Source of the DNA: JABCPE02 sp963530295
Lineage (GTDB): Bacteria; Bacteroidota; Bacteroidia; Flavobacteriales; Weeksellaceae
DNA length: 64,000 nucleotides
Reading direction: 5' to 3'
NCBI GenBank assembly: GCA_963530295.1
Contig: CAUSCF010000007.1
Location: 1 to 64,000 of the forward strand
Position numbers and translations under genes: made by a program. Positions 32,637 through 40,422 of this stretch are shown here, in pieces (within the stretch, counting starts at the first letter, position 1; each line of letters begins with the position of its first letter). The notes beneath the pieces are model-generated. The model was not told the origin of the DNA, did no database searches, and saw only the letters and a list, made by a program, of their open reading frames with translations.

Positions 32637-34022
32637 TTAAATATGAATAACCTCTCCATAGGCTGCCGCTACAGCTTCCATTACCGCTTCAGAAAGCGTA
32701 GGATGCGGATGGACAGTTTTTAGGATTTCGTGTCCCGTGGTTTCTAATTTTCTAGCTGCCACAGCCTCTGCTATCATTTCGGTAACGCCTGTTCCTATCA
32801 TATGACAGCCAAGCCATTCGCCGTATTTCGCATCGAAAATTACTTTCACAAATCCGTCTGTATCTCCATTTGCAGTAGCTTTTCCACTTGCAGAGAATGG
32901 GAATTTTCCTACTTTTATTTCGTAGCCTTTTTCTTTCGCCTGCTTCTCTGTAAGCCCTACTGACGCTATCTCTGGCGTACAGTATGTACATCCTGGGATA
33001 TTACCGTAGTCTATACGCTCTACATCTAGCCCTTTTATTTTCTCCACGCAGGTAATTCCTTCTGCTGATGCCACATGCGCTAGAGCCTGAGTAGGAAGGA
33101 TATCTCCTATCGCATAATATCCTGACACGGAAGTTCTGTACCATTCATCCACTACTACTCTGCCCTTTTCAGTTTTAATGCCAACTTCTTCCAGACCGAT
33201 ATTTTCTATATTTGCAGTAATTCCCACCGCTGAAAGTAGAATATCTGCTTGTAGCTCCACGATACCTTTTTCAGTCTTTACTTGGGCTTTTACTCCCTCG
33301 CCAGAGGTATCCACAGACTCCACAGAAGCGTTGGTCATTACTTTTATTTTTGCTTTTTTAAAGGATTTTTCCAAATGTTTAGAAACATCCTCATCCTCCA
33401 CTGGCACGATGTTCGGCATGAATTCTACAACTGTAACCTGTGTACCCAGCGTAGCATAGAAATACGCAAATTCCACTCCTATCGCTCCAGAACCTACTAC
33501 TATCATAGATTTAGGCTGTTTTGGAAGGGTAAGCGCTTGTCTGTATCCTATCACTTTCTTGCCATCCTGAGGAAGATTAGGAAGCTCACGAGAACGAGCC
33601 CCTGTCGCCAAAACAATATGCTCTGCTGTATATTCTGTAACTGCTCCATCTTTCTCCACAGCTACTTTCTTACCTGGTTTTACTTTGGCTGTCCCGAAGA
33701 TAACATCTATTTTGTTCTTTTTCATCAGGAACTCCACGCCTTTGCTCATTTTTTCGGCTACACCGCGGCTTCTTTGGACTACATTAGGAAAGTCAAAACT
33801 TGCCTCTACTTTATTTAAACCAAAATCTTCCGCATGGTTGATATATTTAAAAACGTGTGCTGATTTCAAAAGCGCTTTGGTAGGGATACAGCCCCAGTTA
33901 AGGCAGATTCCACCCAAATTTTCTTTTTCTATAATTGCAGTTTTAAAACCTAACTGTGATGCTCTAATTGCTGTAACATATCCACCAGGACCACTCCCGA
34001 TGACAATAATATCATAATTCAT
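32637..34022 (-). CDS. lpdA: dihydrolipoyl dehydrogenase
   Basis: A 461-residue flavoenzyme, the E3 component of 2-oxoacid dehydrogenase complexes. The FAD-binding GSGPGGYVTAI is at the N-terminus, the redox disulfide in GGICLNWGCIPTK (about 37-49), the NAD-binding VVGSGAIGVEFAY near 178, and the catalytic His/Glu in HPHPTLSEAVMEA near the C-terminus. Full length and monocistronic; the partner E1/E2 genes are not in the window. Confidence 0.97.
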   Translation of the reverse strand: MNYDIIVIGSGPGGYVTAIRASQLGFKTAIIEKENLGGICLNWGCIPTKALLKSAHVFKYINHAEDFGLNKVEASFDFPNVVQRSRGVAEKMSKGVEFLMKKNKIDVIFGTAKVKPGKKVAVEKDGAVTEYTAEHIVLATGARSRELPNLPQDGKKVIGYRQALTLPKQPKSMIVVGSGAIGVEFAYFYATLGTQVTVVEFMPNIVPVEDEDVSKHLEKSFKKAKIKVMTNASVESVDTSGEGVKAQVKTEKGIVELQADILLSAVGITANIENIGLEEVGIKTEKGRVVVDEWYRTSVSGYYAIGDILPTQALAHVASAEGITCVEKIKGLDVERIDYGNIPGCTYCTPEIASVGLTEKQAKEKGYEIKVGKFPFSASGKATANGDTDGFVKVIFDAKYGEWLGCHMIGTGVTEMIAEAVAARKLETTGHEILKTVHPHPTLSEAVMEAVAAAYGEVIHI

Positions 34023-34071
34023 GTGATTAACTTTTTTGTTTCTGCGAATTTAATGTTTTATTTTGATTCAT

Positions 34072-34079
34072 CAAATTTA
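34072..34079 (-). promoter_or_regulatory. -7 box of lpdA (TAAATTTG)
   Basis: The minus strand reads TAAATTTG, 50 bp before the ATG. A near match (TAAATTCG) lies between it and the gene. Confidence 0.45.
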
Positions 34080-34115
34080 AATGTTTTTTATTTCCGCCTT
34101 TACGAAATAGAAACC

Positions 34116-34790
34116 TCAAGGATAAATCGCCCAAAGGAGAATATTTTTCCCCACGGATTGGAATTTTTCATCCAAAACCTTGAAAACATCAGGAGACACC
34201 GCTGGACAGCCCCAGCTCTCTGGAACACCGCTAGGATAGGGCTCTTCATCAGGAATAATAGACCAAGGATGTATCACGATATCCCTTTTGAGGGCGTTGT
34301 TATTGGTCGTTTCCTTGCCATAAAGCAGGTATTTCTCCCCAAAACTCGGGCTGGGAACTTTCTTCGTACCAATCCAGTATTTACCAAGTGAAGAGCTGTG
34401 GCTATTCGGCTGGTTGCTGAATGCAGGTTTTTCCTTGGAATAATCCCTCGCCGTGGGCTGGCTGCCGCATCCATGACTTACCAAAAAACTATCCGTAATT
34501 TTGTCTTTCTTAAAATCCCAAATGAACATTCGTTTCTTCCCAGAATGGATAGAAAAGTCTATTAAAACGAAGAAATCGGTAGAAATTTTATTCTTTTTAC
34601 AATACAAAAGAGCCTCTTCTGCATATTTTTTGTAATCTGCTGTCCGCTGGGCTGTTTTTTGTATTTTTATTTCTTGTTTTTCCTTGCCTAAACTTTCTGC
34701 TCTTGGCATAAAATAAGCACTTCCCAAGAATAAAAGAACCAATGCAAACAAAAATATCTTTAATTTTTTCACTCTTTTATTTTTATACAA
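34116..34790 (-). CDS. L,D-transpeptidase-like murein enzyme (YkuD_2 type)
   Basis: A 224-residue exported protein with an N-terminal membrane anchor (about residues 10-27). The catalytic domain is of the murein L,D-transpeptidase catalytic-domain family. It contains the His motif RDIVIHPW and the catalytic Cys in SWGCPAVSPDVF, with HSSSLGKYWIG upstream. It would act on peptidoglycan in the periplasm. It lies back to back with queG. Confidence 0.9.
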   Translation of the reverse strand: MYKNKRVKKLKIFLFALVLLFLGSAYFMPRAESLGKEKQEIKIQKTAQRTADYKKYAEEALLYCKKNKISTDFFVLIDFSIHSGKKRMFIWDFKKDKITDSFLVSHGCGSQPTARDYSKEKPAFSNQPNSHSSSLGKYWIGTKKVPSPSFGEKYLLYGKETTNNNALKRDIVIHPWSIIPDEEPYPSGVPESWGCPAVSPDVFKVLDEKFQSVGKNILLWAIYP

Positions 34791-34844
34791 AGTTAATTCT
34801 AAAAATTGGATTTTAGATTTAAAAACAATACTTTCGCAGAAATT

Positions 34845-35792
34845 ATGTCACAAACAGCAGAGAAATACGCAAAAATCATCAAACAGAAAGCCGAAAAATT
34901 TGGGTTTCAGGGATGTGGTATTTCTAAAGCAGGTTTCCTAGAAGAAGATGCCACAGCGCTGGAAAAGTGGCTGAAAGCAGGCTACAACGGCGAAATGGCA
35001 TATATGGAAAACTATTTTGATAAAAGGACAGACCCTAGACTTCTAGTAGAGGGTGCAAAGTCTGTTATCTCGCTGTCTTACAACTATTTCCCTCAATACA
35101 AACTAGAAACAGAAAATAATTTCAAAATCTCCAAATATGCCTACGGCGAGGACTACCACGATGTGATAAAAGATATTCTCTGCCAAATGATAGCGGAACT
35201 GCAGGAAGAAATAGGAGAATTTGGGTTTAGGGTTTTTACGGATTCTGCGCCTGTTTTAGACCGAGCATGGGCTAGAAAATCTGGAATCGGCTGGGTTGGG
35301 AAAAATGCCAATTTGATTACTAAAAAACACGGTTCGTTCTTCTTTTTGGCGGAAATCATCTGCGATTTAGAATTAGAAGAAGACGGCGCGACCACAGACC
35401 ACTGCGGAAGCTGTAGAAAATGTATAGATGCCTGCCCTACACAAGCCATTGTAAATGAACGAATTATAGACGGAAGCAAATGCATTTCTTACGCTACAAT
35501 AGAACTAAAAAACGAAATTCCAGACTATTTCGAGGGAAAAATGGATGATTGGATTTTTGGGTGTGATGTCTGTCAGGATGTTTGCCCATGGAATAGATTT
35601 GCGGCTCCAAATACAGAACCGAAATTTGCCTTAAAAGAATTCAGCCAACTGAGAAAACCCGATTGGCAGGATTTGACCCAAGAAATTTTCTCTGAAATAT
35701 TCCGAAAATCTCCCGTAAAAAGAACCAAATTCTCTGGGCTGATGAGGAACATAAAATTCGTAGAAAAAACAAAGTCAGACCTAGAAGATTAG
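34845..35792 (+). CDS. queG: epoxyqueuosine reductase
   Basis: About 315 residues from the ATG at 34845 (MSQTAEKYAKII); a TTG at 34806 would add 13 residues. The cobalamin-dependent enzyme performs the last step of queuosine synthesis in tRNA. Seen are the DUF1730 region with RAWARKSGIGWVGKN (about residue 145) and two [4Fe-4S] clusters, CGSCRKCIDACPT and CDVCQDVCPWN. It is the short form, lacking the C-terminal HEAT repeats of longer QueG proteins. Confidence 0.95.
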   Translation: MSQTAEKYAKIIKQKAEKFGFQGCGISKAGFLEEDATALEKWLKAGYNGEMAYMENYFDKRTDPRLLVEGAKSVISLSYNYFPQYKLETENNFKISKYAYGEDYHDVIKDILCQMIAELQEEIGEFGFRVFTDSAPVLDRAWARKSGIGWVGKNANLITKKHGSFFFLAEIICDLELEEDGATTDHCGSCRKCIDACPTQAIVNERIIDGSKCISYATIELKNEIPDYFEGKMDDWIFGCDVCQDVCPWNRFAAPNTEPKFALKEFSQLRKPDWQDLTQEIFSEIFRKSPVKRTKFSGLMRNIKFVEKTKSDLED

Positions 35793-35831
35793 GAATAAAT
35801 CCTATGCTATTTTTGTTTAAAATAAAAACAC

Positions 35832-35839
35832 TATTTTTG
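35832..35839 (+). promoter_or_regulatory. -7 box of the acyl-CoA ligase gene (TATTTTTG)
   Basis: TATTTTTG lies 20 bp before the ATG at 35860, which supports that ATG over the TTG at 35851. Confidence 0.55.
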
Positions 35840-35859
35840 CGGCTTAAAATTTGAAAGAA

Positions 35860-37632
35860 ATGTCTATTACAAGATTATTCGATATTGCACACAACTCTTT
35901 GAAAAAATTCCCAAAAGATGATGTTTTGGCTACAAAATATGATGGTGTATGGGAAAAAATTTCTACTAAACAGTTTGTAGATTTAGGAGACAAATTTTCC
36001 AGAGGACTCCTAAAATCGGGCATTACCAAAGGAGACAAAATAGGACTTGTTTCCACTAACAACCGCACAGAATGGTGCATAGCAGACCTAGGAATTTCCC
36101 AGATAGGAGCCATCTCTGTGCCTGTATACCCTACGATAAGTGAGGAGGACTATGTATATATTTTCAACAATGCTGAACTGAAATATTGTTTCGTTTCGGA
36201 CAAAGATTTGTACGAAAAATTATTACGAGTAAAAGAGCAAGTGCCTTCATTAGTGGGAATTTTCACTTTTGATGAAGTGGAAGGTGCTGCCAACTGGTCA
36301 GAAATTCTAAGCCTTGGTGAAGATAATTCTAACCAATACGAAGTGGAAGACCTGCGAGACCTTGTAAATGAAGAGGATATCGCTACCATAATATACACCT
36401 CTGGAACTACAGGAAGACCAAAAGGCGTGATGCTTTCACATAAAAATATCGTTTCTAATGTGTTTGCTGTGGATAGCAGAATTCCAAAGAAAAAAATTGA
36501 CTACAAGGAAATAAAAACCCTAAGCTTCTTGCCTATCTGTCATGTCTTTGAACGGGTGGTGTATTTATACTACCTATACAGTGGATTTTCTATCTATTTT
36601 GCGGAAAATATCGATAAAATAGGTGATAATATGAAAGAGGTAAAACCTCACTATATGAGCGTTGTACCAAGGCTTTTAGAAAAAGTCTATGACAAAATAT
36701 ACAACAAAGGAATCAGCGCTGGAGGACTTAAGAAAATGATTTTCCTTTGGGCTCTGGGAGTGAACAAAAATTATGAGCTGGGAACTCCTAAAAACCTTAA
36801 ACAAAGAATAGCTGACAGACTTGTTTTCTCCAAATGGAGAGAAGGGCTGGGAGGAAATATCATTACACTGATTTCTGGTTCTGCGGCTCTTTCTAAAAAT
36901 CTAAATAAAAAATTCCAAGCAGCGGGAATTCCTATCATTGAAGGATATGGTCTTACCGAAACTTCTCCTGTAATAGCCGTAAACAGCTTTGAAAAGATGA
37001 AAATCGGTTCTGTAGGACAGCCTTTGGATAATTTAGATGTGAAAATCGACAAAGATGGAGAAATCCTCGTAAAAGGACCTTCCGTAATGAAAGGCTACTA
37101 CAAAAACCCTGAACAAACCAAGGAGGCTTTCTCAGAAGATGGATATTTCAAAACGGGAGACATCGGATACATAGATGATGAAGGATTCCTTATCATCACT
37201 GACCGAAAAAAGGAAATGTTCAAGACTTCGGGTGGGAAATACATCGCTCCACAAGTAATTGAAAACTTGGCTAAATCATCACGATTTATAGAACAGATAA
37301 TGGTGGTGGGCGATGGCGAAAAAATGCCATGTGCGCTAGTTCAGCCAGATTTTACTTTCGTTAAAAGATGGGCAGAAATTCATAAAGTAAATATCGGAAC
37401 TAAGCCAGAAGAAATGGTAAAAAGCGCCGAACTAAAACAACGAATAGAAAAAGAAATCACAAAATTAAACGAAAAACTTGGTAACTGGGAGCAAATCAAG
37501 AAAATAGAGCTTACACCAGATGTGTGGTCTGTAGGAAATGGAATGCTCACTCCTACCATGAAACTGAGAAGAAAAATAATCAAAGAAAAATACATTGATT
37601 TATACAACAAACTATACGAAAAAGAGGCCTAA
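35860..37632 (+). CDS. long-chain-fatty-acid--CoA ligase
   Basis: About 590 residues of the ANL (AMP-binding) superfamily, activating long-chain fatty acids to acyl-CoA. Motifs are IIYTSGTTGRPKGVMLSH near residue 180, GYGLTETSP near 365, KTGDIGYIDDEGF near 430 and the C-terminal hinge and catalytic Lys region DRKKEMFKTSGGKYIAP. The layout fits the FadD15/long-chain class of Bacteroidota. It ends in a terminator shared with the convergent esterase gene. Confidence 0.95.
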   Translation: MSITRLFDIAHNSLKKFPKDDVLATKYDGVWEKISTKQFVDLGDKFSRGLLKSGITKGDKIGLVSTNNRTEWCIADLGISQIGAISVPVYPTISEEDYVYIFNNAELKYCFVSDKDLYEKLLRVKEQVPSLVGIFTFDEVEGAANWSEILSLGEDNSNQYEVEDLRDLVNEEDIATIIYTSGTTGRPKGVMLSHKNIVSNVFAVDSRIPKKKIDYKEIKTLSFLPICHVFERVVYLYYLYSGFSIYFAENIDKIGDNMKEVKPHYMSVVPRLLEKVYDKIYNKGISAGGLKKMIFLWALGVNKNYELGTPKNLKQRIADRLVFSKWREGLGGNIITLISGSAALSKNLNKKFQAAGIPIIEGYGLTETSPVIAVNSFEKMKIGSVGQPLDNLDVKIDKDGEILVKGPSVMKGYYKNPEQTKEAFSEDGYFKTGDIGYIDDEGFLIITDRKKEMFKTSGGKYIAPQVIENLAKSSRFIEQIMVVGDGEKMPCALVQPDFTFVKRWAEIHKVNIGTKPEEMVKSAELKQRIEKEITKLNEKLGNWEQIKKIELTPDVWSVGNGMLTPTMKLRRKIIKEKYIDLYNKLYEKEA

Positions 37633-37650
37633 AAGTCTCTTTTTATTTTT
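37616..37650. terminator. bidirectional terminator overlapping two gene ends
   Basis: AAAGAG and CTCTTT pair across the ligase stop codon, followed by TTTATTTTTT. The convergent genes are only 10 bp apart. Confidence 0.6.
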
Positions 37651-38269
37651 TAAAAAATTCCATTAAATCCATATAATTCCTCGCATCCACACCATGACCG
37701 CTCTGATACTCGCGGAAAGAGAAAAATATACTCAAGTCATACAGCAGTTCCGCACCCTTTTTCCCCCATTCCAGCGGAATGACCATATCATTTACCCCGT
37801 GGGAAACAAAGAAAAATAAATGCTGATACGCCTTTCTATCCAAAAGATTTTTAATAATCTTCTGTTCTGGATAAGCACTCAGACAGGCTATTTTATGAAA
37901 CAACTGAGGAAATCTAAGCGCAAGAGCATAGGATAAAATTCCCCCTTGACTGAATCCACACAGATTAACCGCTCCATTAATTTTATATTTTTCTTTTATT
38001 TCTTCTATTGTATTTAAAATCAGCTCTATAGACTCTTCAGCTTGTGGAACATTTATAAATTTTTCTCTATCCAATAAATCTATATCATACCAGCTAAACC
38101 CTCCATTTGGCGTAGTGTGAGGAGCTTGAAAACTGACTATCAGCCAATCATCGGACAAATCAGGTGTAAAACTAAACAAATCTTTCTCATCACTTCCATA
38201 TCCATGCAGCAGCACTAAAATAGGAGTCTGAGCGTGTATATTTTCAGGTTCTCTTACTAAATAATTCAT
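37643..38269 (-). CDS. alpha/beta hydrolase, phospholipase/carboxylesterase type
   Basis: A 208-residue esterase of the carboxylesterase 2 (YpfH-like) family. The oxyanion region is LLHGYGSDEKDLFSF, the nucleophile Ser is in GFSQGGILS (about residue 107), the Asp is near VNDMVIP, and the His is in SGHGVD near the C-terminus. No signal peptide, so cytoplasmic. The natural substrate cannot be told from the sequence. Confidence 0.92.
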   Translation of the reverse strand: MNYLVREPENIHAQTPILVLLHGYGSDEKDLFSFTPDLSDDWLIVSFQAPHTTPNGGFSWYDIDLLDREKFINVPQAEESIELILNTIEEIKEKYKINGAVNLCGFSQGGILSYALALRFPQLFHKIACLSAYPEQKIIKNLLDRKAYQHLFFFVSHGVNDMVIPLEWGKKGAELLYDLSIFFSFREYQSGHGVDARNYMDLMEFFKK

Positions 38270-38295
38270 TTCGCGAATTTATAAAATTTTACAAA

Positions 38296-38330
38296 TAAAA
38301 AAAGCAAGAGTGTAATACTCTTGCTGTGTG
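38296..38330 (-). terminator. intrinsic terminator of the Sel1 gene
   Basis: AGCAAGAGTGT and ATACTCTTGCT (38303-38325) form a strong stem followed on the minus strand by a T run. Confidence 0.8.
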
Positions 38331-38333
38331 TTT

Positions 38334-39320
38334 TTATCTTGTATATTTACATGCTTCTTGGTATCCGTTTTCACAAGATTTCTTGAACCAATACTTCGCC
38401 ATTACTTCATCTTTAGAATCTCCTTCTCCTCTCTGATACATCGCGGCTAGATTGTACTGAGCCATTGTATTTCCTTGTTCTGCAGATTTTTTATACCATT
38501 GTTTAGCTGTCGCATAATCCTGAGAAACACCTTCTCCTCTGTGATACATCACTGCTAAATTATACTGAGCATCAGCGTTTCCTTGTTCTGCTAACTTGTC
38601 AAACCAAAACATAGCTTTTGCATAGTCTTTCTCTACTCCTTCTCCTTTGTAGTACATCAGAGCCAAATTATGCTGAGCCTCTACTCTTCCCTGCTCTGCA
38701 AGTCTTTCAAACCAAAATCTTGCTTTTTTATAATCTTTTTCTATTCCTTCTCCTTTATAGTACATCAAAGCTAGATTGTATCTTGCCATCACATTTCCCT
38801 GCTCTGCAGCTTTCTCATACCAGTATTTAGCATCTTTGTAGTTTTGAGGAACACCTTCCCCTTTGTAATTCATCAATCCTAAATAAAACTGCGCATCTGC
38901 ATTCCCTAGGTCAGATAATCTTTCAAACCAATATTTTGCTTTCTCAAAATTACGAGCTACTCCTTCTCCTTTATAGTAAATTACCCCTAAATTATGCTGA
39001 GCTTCAGGATTTCCCTGCTCTGCTGATTTTTGGTACCAATATTCAGCTTTAGAATAATCTTGGTCTACTCCATCTCCATCAAAATACATCAACCCTAAAT
39101 AGAACTGCGCATCTTTATGCCCTTGTGTAGCTAGTTTTTCGAACCAATAACTTGCTTTTGCATAATTCTGATAAGTTCCCTCTCCTCTGTAATATTTCAG
39201 ACCTAAATGGTACTGAGCACCTTTATCACCGCTTTCTGCTATTTCTTCCATTTCCTGCAATGTCTGCCCATTTCCTAAAAAACAAACGAACATTCCCAAT
39301 AGTAAAATTGTTTTTTTCAT
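38334..39320 (-). CDS. exported Sel1-repeat protein
   Basis: A 328-residue protein with a signal peptide (MKKTILLLGMFVCFLGNG) followed by eight near-perfect 36-residue Sel1-like repeats of the form AQYNLALMYYKGEGV-KDY-KAKYWFEKAAEQGN. These alpha-solenoid repeats serve protein binding. The copies are very alike, suggesting recent internal amplification. Neighbours give no clue to the partner. It is monocistronic. Confidence 0.93.
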   Translation of the reverse strand: MKKTILLLGMFVCFLGNGQTLQEMEEIAESGDKGAQYHLGLKYYRGEGTYQNYAKASYWFEKLATQGHKDAQFYLGLMYFDGDGVDQDYSKAEYWYQKSAEQGNPEAQHNLGVIYYKGEGVARNFEKAKYWFERLSDLGNADAQFYLGLMNYKGEGVPQNYKDAKYWYEKAAEQGNVMARYNLALMYYKGEGIEKDYKKARFWFERLAEQGRVEAQHNLALMYYKGEGVEKDYAKAMFWFDKLAEQGNADAQYNLAVMYHRGEGVSQDYATAKQWYKKSAEQGNTMAQYNLAAMYQRGEGDSKDEVMAKYWFKKSCENGYQEACKYTR

Positions 39321-39462
39321 CTTTTGAATTTAATAATTGTGTAGTAAAAATATCCCTTTTTGCTGATTTTCAGCGGTGCAAAGGTAGTGATTTTTTCTTA
39401 ATTTCAATAATGTATCTATTGATTATCTTGATATTTCCATGAATTTTGACCTATGATATTTA

Positions 39463-40329
39463 TCAGCCATTCACCGCCTCCACATTTTCTACAACATTCG
39501 GAAGGAAGTTTTTAAGAATGCTTTCTATACCATTTTTCAAAGTAACCACAGAAGAAGGACAGCCGCTGCACGCACCTTGTAGAAGCATTTTTGCTGTTTT
39601 TGTCTCTTCATCGAATTCTATCAGAGAGATTCTTCCTCCATCGTTTTCTATGGCAGGCGTCACATATTCCTGCAAAATGGCATTTATTTTTTCCTCTGTT
39701 TCCGTAAACTGCTTATTAGCAACAGATTTTGATGCATCCTGCTGGATTCCTTCGATTTTACTTACTGATTCTCCATTTTTGATAAAATCAGAGAGAAAAT
39801 TTTGGATTTTCTGTGTTATTTCCTCCCAAGAAACATCATCAGTCTTGGTAATAGAAATAAAATTATCATTGATAAAAACCTCTTTTACAAAAGGAAAATT
39901 CTCAAATAGTCTTTTTGCCAATGGAACTTTTTCTGCTTCCTGCAAAGATTTCAGTTCCAAAAAACCATCTATCAGCTGATGCTCTGAAACAAATTTTACC
40001 ACAGATGGATTTGGCGTTTTCTCTGAATAAAAAATAGGAGCAGTGCTCTCCTCGGAATAGATAATTTCTGGAAAATCATCCAAAGATTCCAATATTATAT
40101 TTCGCAGATTGTCCGTCACCAAATCCCATTCTACAATATTTTCCTTGGCTACCGCGATAAAATTAGCTGTAATAAAAATACTTTTCACAAATGGATATTG
40201 AAACAATTCCTGAGCCAGCGGGATATTAGAAACATTGGAATTTCTATCCAGCTCCAAAGAGCCGCTTATAAGAGTCCTATCAGCCACGAATTTAATCACA
40301 TTAGGATTTTCTGTATTTTGGATTTCCAT
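39463..40329 (-). CDS. Nfu-type iron-sulfur scaffold with two N-domains
   Basis: About 288 residues from the ATG at 40329 (MEIQNTENPN). Two Nfu N-terminal domains stand in tandem: NPNVIKFVADRTLISGSLEL with PFVKSIFITANFIAV, and NPSVVKFVSEHQLIDGFLEL with PFVKEVFINDNFISI. They are followed by a NifU C-terminal domain with the cluster-binding motif GACSGCPSS near residue 258. It carries [Fe-S] clusters to target proteins. A doubled N-domain is, as I recall, usual in flavobacterial homologues. Confidence 0.92.
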   Translation of the reverse strand: MEIQNTENPNVIKFVADRTLISGSLELDRNSNVSNIPLAQELFQYPFVKSIFITANFIAVAKENIVEWDLVTDNLRNIILESLDDFPEIIYSEESTAPIFYSEKTPNPSVVKFVSEHQLIDGFLELKSLQEAEKVPLAKRLFENFPFVKEVFINDNFISITKTDDVSWEEITQKIQNFLSDFIKNGESVSKIEGIQQDASKSVANKQFTETEEKINAILQEYVTPAIENDGGRISLIEFDEETKTAKMLLQGACSGCPSSVVTLKNGIESILKNFLPNVVENVEAVNG

Positions 40330-40385
40330 TTTCTGTAAATTTAAAATAAAGTGCAAATATAATATTTTGAACCATCACTACTAAA

Positions 40386-40417
40386 AGAAAAAGCACCCTT
40401 TGCAGAGTGCTTTTTTA
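40386..40417 (-). terminator. intrinsic terminator of secDF
   Basis: AAGCACCCT and AGAGTGCTT (40391-40412) pair with one mismatch, followed on the minus strand by TTTTTC. Confidence 0.75.
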
Positions 40418-40422
40418 CTTTT

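Noticed and set aside
39463..40329. Doubled Nfu N-domain as a novel fusion
   Set aside because: I recall this layout as normal for flavobacterial NifU-family proteins, so it is not reported as unusual.
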